In this document: one piece after another, positions 1-6,525 of the stretch
Layout: each line of letters opens with the position of its first letter
Position numbering within the stretch: the first letter of the stretch is position 1
IMG/VR virus record: IMGVR_UViG_3300029893_000076
Span: 1-21,813 of that record
DNA: 21,813 bases
Source of the DNA: a virus
Strand: one strand, 5' to 3'
Notes under the pieces: model-generated
What the model saw: the letters and a program-made list of their open reading frames with translations, nothing else
Databases searched by the model: none
What the model was told of the DNA's origin: nothing
Made by a program: the position numbers and the translations under genes

Positions 1-1809
1 CGCTCCATCATGGGACTCGCCGAGTACGTCGGCGGCGCGTTCAACGGATTGAGCGATTCCGAGATCGTCTGCTTCCACACCGGGCCGGCTCAGAACCCGG
101 ACACGACCGTCGTGGCCGGCGCGGCGTCCGGCGCGCGCATCGGCAGCGCGATCGTCGGCGGGGCCAACACCAACTACTGCTGGTACTCCAAGGGTTCGGG
201 CGTGACCGGCTCGGGCCAGATCGACTACGCGCGGCCCAACACCGTCACCGGCACAATGACCTTCGGCGGGAACAACTCCACCGTCGCCGACTTCTTCACC
301 GTCAAGGTTCCGGGCCTCACGACGGACGGCACGGTCGGTAACAGTCCGACTCTCAAGCGGCTCGCAGACTCCGCTCCGGTCGGCACGATCAAGGTGCTGT
401 GCGCGTCGAACTCGCGCGCCACTCGCCGCACGTCGCACACGAAGGTTTCGGGCGAGCCGGACTGGCACGAGTACCCGGCGAACCACGCGCACGGGTTGAT
501 CGCGGCCCGCCTGTCGGTCGTAAAGGGCATCCTGAACTGTCCGCCGTTCACCTCTACCGACACCGGGTTCGGCTTCAACTGCCCGGCCGCGCCGCGTGGC
601 TCGGGCACCCGCACACAGTTCGCGGGCGACGCCACATACGGAGACTTCGCCCGATTCTGGACCAACTCGACCGCCGACAGCGCGCTCGGGCCGGGCCGCG
701 GCCTCCGCCTCACCGGCGGGTCGGTCCATAGCCAGAAGGTACGCGATACGCCCGGATCGTTGCTGACAAAGGACCGCGCGACCAGCATCCGAGTTTACTA
801 CCTCAAGGCGCCGGGGCTGCGCGGGTTCGCGTGGGCAAACGAAGAATCGGCCTCGCAGAACGGTGCGGGCACGCTGACGGGACCGAGCGGAACGGTCGGA
901 GACCTCGGCGACGCCGACACCCGCACCAACATGCACATCATCGACACCGGCGCGGGTGACTCATACACAGCCGGAACCCGCACGCTCGTGCTGCAAGGCG
1001 ACTACACGGGCGACGCCTCCGTCGGCGACTGCGTTTCGGTGGTGGCGGGGACCGGGTTCGGCAGCATCGCGGAAATCGAGTCGATCAGCCACGCAGGTGG
1101 CGCAACCACCATCGTGCTGCGGTGGGCGTTCAAGATCGCGCCGATCAGCGGGTCAACGCTCGCCCTCGGCCCGTGGTCGATCGGCTACGTCCAATACACC
1201 GCTCCGGCCAGGTCGGCCGAGTACGCCGGTCCCGAAATCACCGCCAACGCGCAACCGGCCGGATCAATCGGCACGGTGATTCTCGGGTACGACGCATGGG
1301 CCGAGAGCGTCGATGGGTTCGTCATTGGAACGCACGGGTGGGCCGGCAACGGCTACAACCCGCAGATGACCGCCGCCGCCACCGGACTCAACGGCAAGAT
1401 CATCGCATCCATCGGGCCGAACGCAACGCTCATGTTCGGGGCGTACCAGTCCACCACCACGGCGCAGCGCAAGACGTTCGCTGACGAACTCAAGGCGTAC
1501 CACCCCTCCGGCGAGGTGGTGTGGGTCAACGACATGCAGCACGGCGTCAACGATTCGACGATGGCTCAGTGGGCCGAGGCGGCGCAGGCGCAGAGCGTCT
1601 ACCCCGCGATCGTGCCTTCCAACGACGTGCTGGTCGGGACTCCGCTCGAACAGGTCGGCCGGTCGCTCAAGCAGAACACGAGCCACCCGTCGATCGAGGG
1701 GTACTATCAACACACGATGGCCTACCTCGGGCAGGCGGCAGACGACTTCACCACGCCGCCGCCGGGCGGCATCCGCTCCCGAAACTTCCGATCCCGGAAC
1801 TTCCGGTGA
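1..1809 (+). CDS. Tail-fibre-like structural protein with SGNH-hydrolase-like C-terminus (5' probably cut by window)
   Basis: The frame is open to the first base. An ATG at position 10 gives 599 residues, but it has no visible ribosome site, so the true start may lie outside the window. The first ~400 residues are Gly/Thr/Ser-rich and low in charge, as in beta-rich phage fibre or tail surface proteins. Residues ~430-580 change character: a GTHGWAGNGYN stretch, an acidic/aromatic VWVNDMQHGVND segment and a late NTSHPSIEGYY motif recall blocks III and V of SGNH/GDSL esterases, where a late His is catalytic. No convincing GDS nucleophile motif was found, so catalysis is uncertain. If active, it would deacetylate or cleave esters on host surface glycans. 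The C-terminus ends in a Pro/Gly linker and a short duplicated RSRNF peptide. The stop overlaps the next gene's GTG. The structural assignment is moderately secure; the enzyme assignment is weak. Confidence 0.55.
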   Translation, partial: RSIMGLAEYVGGAFNGLSDSEIVCFHTGPAQNPDTTVVAGAASGARIGSAIVGGANTNYCWYSKGSGVTGSGQIDYARPNTVTGTMTFGGNNSTVADFFTVKVPGLTTDGTVGNSPTLKRLADSAPVGTIKVLCASNSRATRRTSHTKVSGEPDWHEYPANHAHGLIAARLSVVKGILNCPPFTSTDTGFGFNCPAAPRGSGTRTQFAGDATYGDFARFWTNSTADSALGPGRGLRLTGGSVHSQKVRDTPGSLLTKDRATSIRVYYLKAPGLRGFAWANEESASQNGAGTLTGPSGTVGDLGDADTRTNMHIIDTGAGDSYTAGTRTLVLQGDYTGDASVGDCVSVVAGTGFGSIAEIESISHAGGATTIVLRWAFKIAPISGSTLALGPWSIGYVQYTAPARSAEYAGPEITANAQPAGSIGTVILGYDAWAESVDGFVIGTHGWAGNGYNPQMTAAATGLNGKIIASIGPNATLMFGAYQSTTTAQRKTFADELKAYHPSGEVVWVNDMQHGVNDSTMAQWAEAAQAQSVYPAIVPSNDVLVGTPLEQVGRSLKQNTSHPSIEGYYQHTMAYLGQAADDFTTPPPGGIRSRNFRSRNFR

Positions 1810-2435
1810 ACTGGCTCGTCGTCGGCTCCTCGCCAAACGCGCCCGCAGCACTCAAACTCGCGCTCGCACTCCATCCCAACGCCAGCACCATCACCACCAA
1901 CGCCGGGTTCCAACTGTTCACCGAGCAACCGCCCGCCGTCTACTTCCTCGCCGACTACGTCGCCTGCAAACTGTGGGCGCAAACAGCCGCCGACCTACAG
2001 GCCAGAGGAACACGGTTCGTCGTGCCCGCGCGCGAACCGCTCGCACTCGTCGATCGCGGCATCACACACGCCGACGAATACATCGACGTCAACCGTACAC
2101 TCGACGCCGGACGACACCACCCGGGCCAGTACGCCGGGCACGCCCTCTCAGGACTCTACTGCCTCGACTACGCGGTCAACAACGGCGCAACCGCCGTCAC
2201 GCTCGCAGGATTCGACGGGTACGGCTCCAACCTCGAAACCCAGGTGCCCGACTACTTCGACGGCCGAGACGGACACCGAAACTCCGAGCGGCACAACCAG
2301 CGCACCGCCGGGTACCTCGAATCCCTGCTGCGGGAGACGGACGTCGAGGTCGTCAACATCGGCGAGCCGCGGTACACCGTTGCCGCGCACGCGAGATACC
2401 GCGTATTGTCAATAGGTCGGGGTTCCGACCGATGA
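1806..2435 (+). CDS. Rossmann-like DUF115/MptE-like protein of phage type
   Basis: The 209-residue product starts at a GTG that overlaps the upstream stop (GTGA), so the two genes are translationally coupled. It opens with a beta strand and turn (WLVVGSSPNAP), followed by TTNAGFQLF and a YFLADYVACKLW segment. Near residues ~115-140 it has SGLYCLDYAVNNGATAVTLAGFDGYG. That pattern, Ser-Gly then a helix then a hydrophobic strand ending in Gly-x-Asp, is typical of Rossmann-like proteins related to DUF115 or MptE-like enzymes and of some phage-encoded glycosyltransferase-like proteins. Substrate and reaction cannot be deduced. Its position after a fibre gene suggests a role with surface glycans or fibre modification, but this is inference. 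The family call rests on remembered motif shape, not on a search. Confidence 0.55.
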   Translation: MNWLVVGSSPNAPAALKLALALHPNASTITTNAGFQLFTEQPPAVYFLADYVACKLWAQTAADLQARGTRFVVPAREPLALVDRGITHADEYIDVNRTLDAGRHHPGQYAGHALSGLYCLDYAVNNGATAVTLAGFDGYGSNLETQVPDYFDGRDGHRNSERHNQRTAGYLESLLRETDVEVVNIGEPRYTVAAHARYRVLSIGRGSDR

Positions 2436-2597
2436 GCCGATGGGGGGTACGGGGGCCCGGTCTACGCAGTACCGGACTGCGAACGCTACATCGTGATCCC
2501 GCTCGACGGCCAGCCAGCCGCCAGAACCGTTCCGACCGCCATCCCGACCCCAGTCCAGAGCAAACAAGCCGGAGCGGTCATCGGGCACCGCCGGTAA
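2436..2597 (+). pseudogene. Coding-like mini-ORF lacking a start; one G short of an ATG-initiated frame
   Basis: Directly after the preceding TGA, and in the same frame, lies an open stretch with GC-rich third positions and protein-like composition, including GGPVYAVPDCERYIVIPLDG and ending AVIGHRR before TAA. It has no usable in-frame start codon. An ATG at 2440 is followed by a run of six Gs (2442-2447, counting the G of the ATG) and reads only 18 codons in its own frame. With one more G the ATG would enter the good frame and give about 52 residues. The competing frame from the ATG at 2432 is arginine-rich and looks like a shadow. Possible explanations are a real frameshift, a homopolymer sequencing error, slippage, or readthrough of the TGA. 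Function is unknown. Confidence 0.35.
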
Positions 2598-2630
2598 GCG
2601 CACCCCCCCTACCCCCCATAGTGGAAATCC

Positions 2631-2653
2631 GGCGAGCGGGGTAGCGGCTCGCC
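2631..2653 (+). terminator. GC-rich hairpin between fibre region and ParB gene
   Basis: GGCGAGC (2631-2637) and GCTCGCC (2647-2653) form a perfect 7-bp stem around a 9-base loop. No T-tract follows, so it is either an imperfect intrinsic terminator or an RNA structure. It follows the last coding-like sequence and precedes the candidate promoter of the next operon. Confidence 0.35.
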
Positions 2654-2698
2654 CGCGCGCCTGACGCGGCCCTCGTGGAGTACCGCGCCGGTTCGCGC

Positions 2699-2727
2699 TT
2701 GCCCTCTGGCCCGTTGTGCGTTAGCCT
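2699..2727 (+). promoter_or_regulatory. Candidate sigma70-type promoter for the ParB / ABC-GNAT operon
   Basis: TTGCCC (2699-2704) and TAGCCT (2722-2727) are separated by 17 bases. The match is moderate: four of six and three of six to consensus, with the key TA and final T kept. It lies about 60 bases before the chosen GTG at 2786, within the gene-poor stretch 2598-2785, where nothing else but the 2631-2653 hairpin was seen. Confidence 0.35.
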
Positions 2728-2785
2728 TTCCGGGAATCGGGCTGTGGCCGGTCGGTCCCGGCCGAGTTGTCTGTGGGAGCGTACC

Positions 2786-3397
2786 GTGCCGGACACGAGC
2801 GGGCAACCCGGGGGGGACTTGGGGGCGGTGGGAATGGACTACATCGCCGCGCCGCTCCGCGTGCTGGCCGTGCCGCTCGATTCGGTGGTGCTGGACCCGG
2901 CGAACGTTCGGCGGCACCCCGAGCGGAACCTTGAGGCGATCCGCGGGAGTCTGGCCCGGTTCGGGCAGCGTGCCCCGATCGTTGTGCAGCGGCAGGGGAT
3001 GGTGGTTCGGGCGGGGAATGGCCGGGTTGAGGCCGCGCGAACACTGGGGTGGACGCACATCGCGGCGGTGGTGGTGGACGAGGGTGACGTTGAGGCGACG
3101 GCGTTTGCGCTGGCGGACAATCGTTCGGCCGAGTTGGCTGCGTGGGACGAGGCGGCGTTGCATGAGTTGGTTGCGGGTATGGACGCGGACCTTCGTGCGG
3201 TTGCGGGCTGGAACGATGAGGAGTTGCGGGCGTTAGCGTCTGCGGCGAGTGCGGGCGATACAAAGGGCGATGCGTCACCACAACTCGGCGGGTCGGTGTT
3301 TCAGGTTGTCGTCGAATGCCCGGACGAAGAAACCCAGGCGGACTTGATCGGCCGTCTTGAAGAGGAGGGCTATAAGTGCCGCGCGTTGATGTTGTGA
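2786..3397 (+). CDS. ParB-like (ParB/sulfiredoxin-fold) protein
   Basis: The 203-residue product has an N-terminal ParB-like domain: LDPANVRRHPERNLEAI, LARFGQRAPIVV, then GNGRVEAARTLGW, the equivalent of the GxxR box of ParB-type nucleotide-binding domains. These are followed by FALADNRSAELAAWD. After a flexible linker, the C-terminus (VVVECPDEETQADLIGRLEEEGYKCRAL) forms a small alpha/beta unit that I associate with phage ParB-like proteins. No helix-turn-helix needed for parS binding is evident, so this is not a canonical segregation ParB. Known activities in the superfamily include CTP or ATP hydrolysis, nuclease and phosphoryl transfer. Start: GTG 2786 has GGGAG six bases upstream; ATG 2834 is the alternative. 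The 3' end overlaps the ABC-GNAT gene by 22 bases, so the two are co-expressed. Confidence 0.85.
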   Translation: MPDTSGQPGGDLGAVGMDYIAAPLRVLAVPLDSVVLDPANVRRHPERNLEAIRGSLARFGQRAPIVVQRQGMVVRAGNGRVEAARTLGWTHIAAVVVDEGDVEATAFALADNRSAELAAWDEAALHELVAGMDADLRAVAGWNDEELRALASAASAGDTKGDASPQLGGSVFQVVVECPDEETQADLIGRLEEEGYKCRALML

Positions 3398-4509
3398 GGG
3401 AATCGAAGGTCTCCGGCTCGCCCCGATGCCGCCAGTTGGAGGGGATGTTCGACGTGCCCCGGCAGGAGTTGTCGCGCGTCGCGTGGTCGCTCGACGTGCC
3501 GATCGACGAGAAGCCGTGGAAGGTTGGATTGATCGTTGGGCCGTCCGGCTCAGGAAAGAGCACGATCGCGCGTGAACTCTTCGGTTCATCCGTTGATCGA
3601 CCGTTGACGTGGGTCGGCGCTTCGGTCGTGGACGACTTCCCGGCATCGCTGTCGATGAAAGATGTGGCCGGCGTGTGTCAGGCCGTCGGCTTCAACACGA
3701 TCCCGAACTGGCTGAGGCCGTTCGACGTGCTCAGCAACGGCGAGCGGTTCCGTGTCGAGTTGGCGCGGCGGCTCGTCGAGTCTGACGGGCTTGTCGTGAT
3801 GGACGAGTTCACGTCCGTCGTGGACCGACAGGTGGCGAAGATCGGCGCGCACGCGGTCCAGAAGTACGTTCGTCGTCGAGAGGACTTGCGGTTCGTCGGC
3901 GTGACGTGCCACTACGACGTGGAGGAGTGGCTGCAACCCGATTGGACGCTCGACATGGCCACGGTCACGTTCGCCTGGAGGTCGGTTCAACGAAGACCAC
4001 CGATCGAATGCACGATCAGCCCGGTTCCCTACTCCGTGTGGCAAATGTTCGCTCCGTTCCACTATCTGACTCGCACGCTCCATCGCGCTGCACGGTGCTT
4101 CGCGTTGTTCGTGGGCGATCGGCCGGCGGCGTTCGCGGGGATGCTGCACCGGACGGCCAAGCGGCCGATCATGGGCTGCTCGCGTCTGGTGACGCTTCCT
4201 GACTACCAGGGGCTGGGCCTGGCCTTCGTGCTCATCGACGCCGTGGCGTCCGTGTATGGAGCGAAAGGCATCTCGGTCAATACCTACCCGGCGCACCCCG
4301 CATTGATCACCTGCTTCGACCGATCTGAGCGGTGGCGTCTTGTGAAGCGGCCGGGGATCGCAGCCCGTTCACAGTTCGCGGGCCGAGACCGCGGCCGATC
4401 CGACAGAGCCGCGCCGTTCAGGCCGAACGCGACGTTTGAGTACGCAGGCCCGTCGGCTTCGGTCGATGAGGCCGATCGGGTGCTGGCGTACTGGTCAGGA
4501 CGAAACTGA
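3376..4509 (+). CDS. ABC-type ATPase fused to a GNAT acetyltransferase domain
   Basis: This is a 377-residue two-domain protein. Residues ~25-205 are a soluble ABC-type ATPase: Walker A GPSGSGKST (55-63), degenerate signature LSNGE (119-123, normally LSGGQ), Walker B VVMDEF with D143 and E144, and H-loop His179. No membrane segment exists, so it is not a transporter. Residues ~215-340 resemble a GNAT fold: FVGDRPAAFAGM, then RLVTLPDYQGLGLA (269-283), matching the acetyl-CoA pyrophosphate loop QxxGxG/A. The GTG start is preceded by GAGGAGGG at ideal spacing and lies inside the end of the ParB gene. ABC ATPases fused to GNAT domains occur in phages and are suspected in nucleic-acid modification; phage Mu Mom, a GNAT relative, modifies adenine. 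The substrate here is unknown. The 3' end overlaps the opposing ASCH gene by 92 bases. Confidence 0.85.
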   Translation: MPRVDVVRESKVSGSPRCRQLEGMFDVPRQELSRVAWSLDVPIDEKPWKVGLIVGPSGSGKSTIARELFGSSVDRPLTWVGASVVDDFPASLSMKDVAGVCQAVGFNTIPNWLRPFDVLSNGERFRVELARRLVESDGLVVMDEFTSVVDRQVAKIGAHAVQKYVRRREDLRFVGVTCHYDVEEWLQPDWTLDMATVTFAWRSVQRRPPIECTISPVPYSVWQMFAPFHYLTRTLHRAARCFALFVGDRPAAFAGMLHRTAKRPIMGCSRLVTLPDYQGLGLAFVLIDAVASVYGAKGISVNTYPAHPALITCFDRSERWRLVKRPGIAARSQFAGRDRGRSDRAAPFRPNATFEYAGPSASVDEADRVLAYWSGRN

Positions 4510-4747
4510 TGCGCACCATATCGCCAGAGGTGGAGCACATGCTCAACACCAGGCCGTTGCGGTCGGCGTCAAGGGACGGCTCAACAGCCGTGACGCGAGC
4601 GAAGGCGAACGGCGGGCGCGGGCCGACCGAGAAGGCCACCTCGTCACCGACTCGTGGGAGGCGGTTGCTCCGCGGCCGCACCGTGTCCCACTTCTCCCCG
4701 CGCAGGATGGGATTGACGAACTCGCCCTTGAACCATAGGGTTTTCAC
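4418..4747 (-). CDS. ASCH-domain protein (PUA-like fold), only - strand gene of the window
   Basis: The 109-residue product begins MKTLWFKGEFVNPILRGEKWDTVRPRS. This carries the ASCH signature of Gly-x-Lys followed by a charged stretch and Arg (G17, K19, R24), then a GDEVAFSVGPRPP beta turn and FARVTAVEP, the usual strand order of the PUA-like ASCH barrel. ASCH domains bind RNA or modified nucleotides; some members hydrolyse N4-acetylcytidine. The start is GTG, with GGGAGAAG just upstream and a near-consensus promoter at 4794-4821. The first ~57 residues fit the family. The last ~45 are Pro/Arg-rich, do not resemble the usual ASCH C-terminal helix, and overlap the 3' end of the opposing ABC-GNAT gene. 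The domain may therefore be shortened. The domain call is good; function is unknown. Confidence 0.75.
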   Translation of the reverse strand: MKTLWFKGEFVNPILRGEKWDTVRPRSNRLPRVGDEVAFSVGPRPPFAFARVTAVEPSLDADRNGLVLSMCSTSGDMVRISFVLTSTPAPDRPHRPKPTGLRTQTSRSA

Positions 4748-4760
4748 GCTACTTCTCCCG

Positions 4761-4787
4761 GTCCGGTCGCGTTCCAGCGCGCCGGAC
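4761..4787 (-). repeat. Inverted repeat at the start of the ASCH transcript
   Basis: GTCCGG (4761-4766) and CCGGAC (4782-4787) are perfect inverted copies separated by 15 bases, with a smaller CGC/GCG pairing inside. The right arm coincides with the expected transcription start of the - strand promoter. It could be an operator or a 5' leader hairpin ahead of the ASCH ribosome site. Only the symmetry is observed; regulation is inferred. Confidence 0.45.
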
Positions 4788-4793
4788 CACTTG

Positions 4794-4821
4794 ATTTTAG
4801 GGCCGGGGCGGGGGGCGTCAA
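4794..4821 (-). promoter_or_regulatory. Near-consensus sigma70-type promoter for the ASCH gene
   Basis: On the - strand TTGACG (4821-4816) and TAAAAT (4799-4794) are separated by 16 bases. Both hexamers match the bacterial consensus at five of six positions. This is an AT-rich island in extremely GC-rich sequence. The expected start near 4787 gives a leader of about 40 bases to the GTG. The 147-base gap 4748-4894 holds this promoter and the inverted repeat. No equally good + strand promoter for the terminase operon was seen in it. Confidence 0.65.
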
Positions 4822-4894
4822 GCGGGCTAGACCCCCATGGCTGCTGGACTTACGGCCGCACCTTCGCGTCCGTTGCCGCCGAGAGGAGCGAAGC

Positions 4895-5275
4895 ATGAGC
4901 GGCGAGAACGGCAGACTCAACGGGCACGCGAGTCTCAATGGGGCCGATCCCGTGGCCGCCGCGAAGGCCATCGAGGACATGACCGCATCGGGCTGGGGCG
5001 GCATGGCACGACGCCTGATCTTCGACACGATGAAGGCCGTGGAGGACGTGCCGGACGAGGTATGGCGCGCCCTTGTCGCGTCCTGTGTGCGCGACCTGAC
5101 GAGCGATCGTGTCGGGGCGCGTCGCTCTTCGCGCGACCACCTACTCAGGCTGCGAGCGATGGGAGTAGACGCCGCGGTCGCCCTCGACAAGATCGAACGG
5201 CTCGACAGCGGGGACGCGACCGAGAACAACGACGTGCGCGTGCTTGTCCACCGTGTCAAGCGACCCGAGGAATGA
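4895..5275 (+). CDS. Putative small terminase subunit or terminase-associated protein
   Basis: The 126-residue, mainly helical, soluble protein lies directly upstream of the large terminase and overlaps it by four bases (ATGA). A strong GAGAGGAG lies four bases before the ATG. The middle (MARRLIFDTMKAVEDVPDEVWRAL) and SSRDHLLRLRAMGVDAAVALDKIERL look like amphipathic helices, and the C-terminus is basic (HRVKRPEE). Small terminases are helical, DNA-binding and typically 100-200 residues long, and they usually sit here, so position and size support the call. No clear helix-turn-helix can be named from sequence alone. It is alternatively an orphan co-transcribed with the packaging genes. Confidence 0.5.
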   Translation: MSGENGRLNGHASLNGADPVAAAKAIEDMTASGWGGMARRLIFDTMKAVEDVPDEVWRALVASCVRDLTSDRVGARRSSRDHLLRLRAMGVDAAVALDKIERLDSGDATENNDVRVLVHRVKRPEE

Positions 5276-6525
5276 GGGACGTAGCCGTACATCTTCCTGA
5301 GTTGCACCCGGGCCAGGTCGCGGTTCGGCGCGGGGCCAAGCGGTTCAATGTGATGATGTGCGGGCGGCGGTGGGGCAAGACGACGCTGGGCATCGACCTT
5401 GTAACCGAGACGGCGATCGACGAGGGGATGCCCGCCGCGTGGCTTGCGCCGACGTACAAGTTTCAGGTGGATGCCTACCGCACGCTCACGCGGATGCTCG
5501 CCCCCATCATCACGAAGCAGAACGCTCAGGAGATGCGGATCGAGTTGTTGACCGGCGGCCTGATCGACTTCTGGACGATGGAATCTGGCGACCCCGGTCG
5601 TGGCCGCGCGTACCGCCGGGTGGTGTTCGATGAGGCCGGGCTGTCCCGCAACCTGATCGAATGCTGGGAAGAAGCCGTGAGGCCGACGCTGGTGGACCAT
5701 CGCGGCGACGCATGGTTTCTCGGCACGCCGAAGGGCCGCGGGCAGTTTCACCGGCTGTTCCTGCGGGGCCGCAACGGCGACGACGGGTGGGCGGCGTTCT
5801 CGGGGTCGATGGACGACAACCCGTACATCCCGAGGGCCGAGATTGCGGAGGCGAGGGCGAGCCTGCCGCCCGAGGTTGCGGCTCAGGAGTTGGACGGCAT
5901 CCCGGCCGAGAACGCGGGCAACCCGTTCGGGCTGGGCAACATCGCCCGCTGCATCGCCGATGGCCTGTCGCACCTGCCCCCGTTCGTGTGGGGCGTGGAC
6001 CTTGCCCGGTCGGTGGACTGGACGGTCGCCATCGCACTCGACGAACACGGGCGGGTCTGCCGATTCGAGCGGTGGCAGGGCGTCCCGTGGGCGGAGACTC
6101 GGCGGCGTCTGGTCGAGTTGATCGGAACCCGGCCCGCGTTGATTGACGCTACGGGCGTCGGCGACCCGATTGTTGAGGACGTGGCCGCGAAGTGCCCCCG
6201 TGTCGATCCGCTCGTGTTCACCGCCAGCAGCAAGCAGACGCTTATGGCCGGGCTGGTTGGCGCGGTGCAGTCGGTCGAGGTCAGGTTCCCCGAGGGTCCG
6301 ATCCGGGACGAGATGGAAGTGTTCGAGTACGATCAGCGCGGTGGGCGGTGGTACTATTCCGCGCCGGACGGGTACCACGACGATTGCGTTGTGGCCCTTG
6401 CGTTGGCAGTTCAGAAGCGGCGCGATCTTGCGTCCGGCTTCGCGGGCGTGTCGGTGGCGAGTTACGCGGGCGTGTCTGAGTCGGGCGGGGACGACGACGA
6501 TAGGGGCTGGACGCGATGGCACTGA
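5272..6525 (+). CDS. terL: Terminase large subunit (packaging ATPase and nuclease)
   Basis: The 417-residue product is the DNA-packaging motor and headful or cos nuclease. The N-terminal ATPase has Walker A GRRWGKTT at residues 31-38, an adenine-motif-like RRG/RFN lead-in, Walker B VVFDEAG near 117-123 and a coupling motif GTPKGRG near 153. The C-terminal RNase H-like nuclease has the first Asp in WGVDLARSVDW (~240), a second in LIDATGVGD (~290) and a terminal acidic pair in YHDDCVVALALA (~368). All main catalytic elements are present, so it looks functional. The ATG overlaps the upstream stop (ATGA), and the 3' end overlaps the portal start by ten bases, giving tight translational coupling. 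The length is at the short end of the large-terminase range. Confidence 0.95.
   Translation: MRDVAVHLPELHPGQVAVRRGAKRFNVMMCGRRWGKTTLGIDLVTETAIDEGMPAAWLAPTYKFQVDAYRTLTRMLAPIITKQNAQEMRIELLTGGLIDFWTMESGDPGRGRAYRRVVFDEAGLSRNLIECWEEAVRPTLVDHRGDAWFLGTPKGRGQFHRLFLRGRNGDDGWAAFSGSMDDNPYIPRAEIAEARASLPPEVAAQELDGIPAENAGNPFGLGNIARCIADGLSHLPPFVWGVDLARSVDWTVAIALDEHGRVCRFERWQGVPWAETRRRLVELIGTRPALIDATGVGDPIVEDVAAKCPRVDPLVFTASSKQTLMAGLVGAVQSVEVRFPEGPIRDEMEVFEYDQRGGRWYYSAPDGYHDDCVVALALAVQKRRDLASGFAGVSVASYAGVSESGGDDDDRGWTRWH

Noticed and set aside
4509-4898. + strand open frames across 4436-4898
   Set aside because: They lie opposite the ASCH gene, whose motif and promoter are convincing, and their products are arginine-rich shadows.
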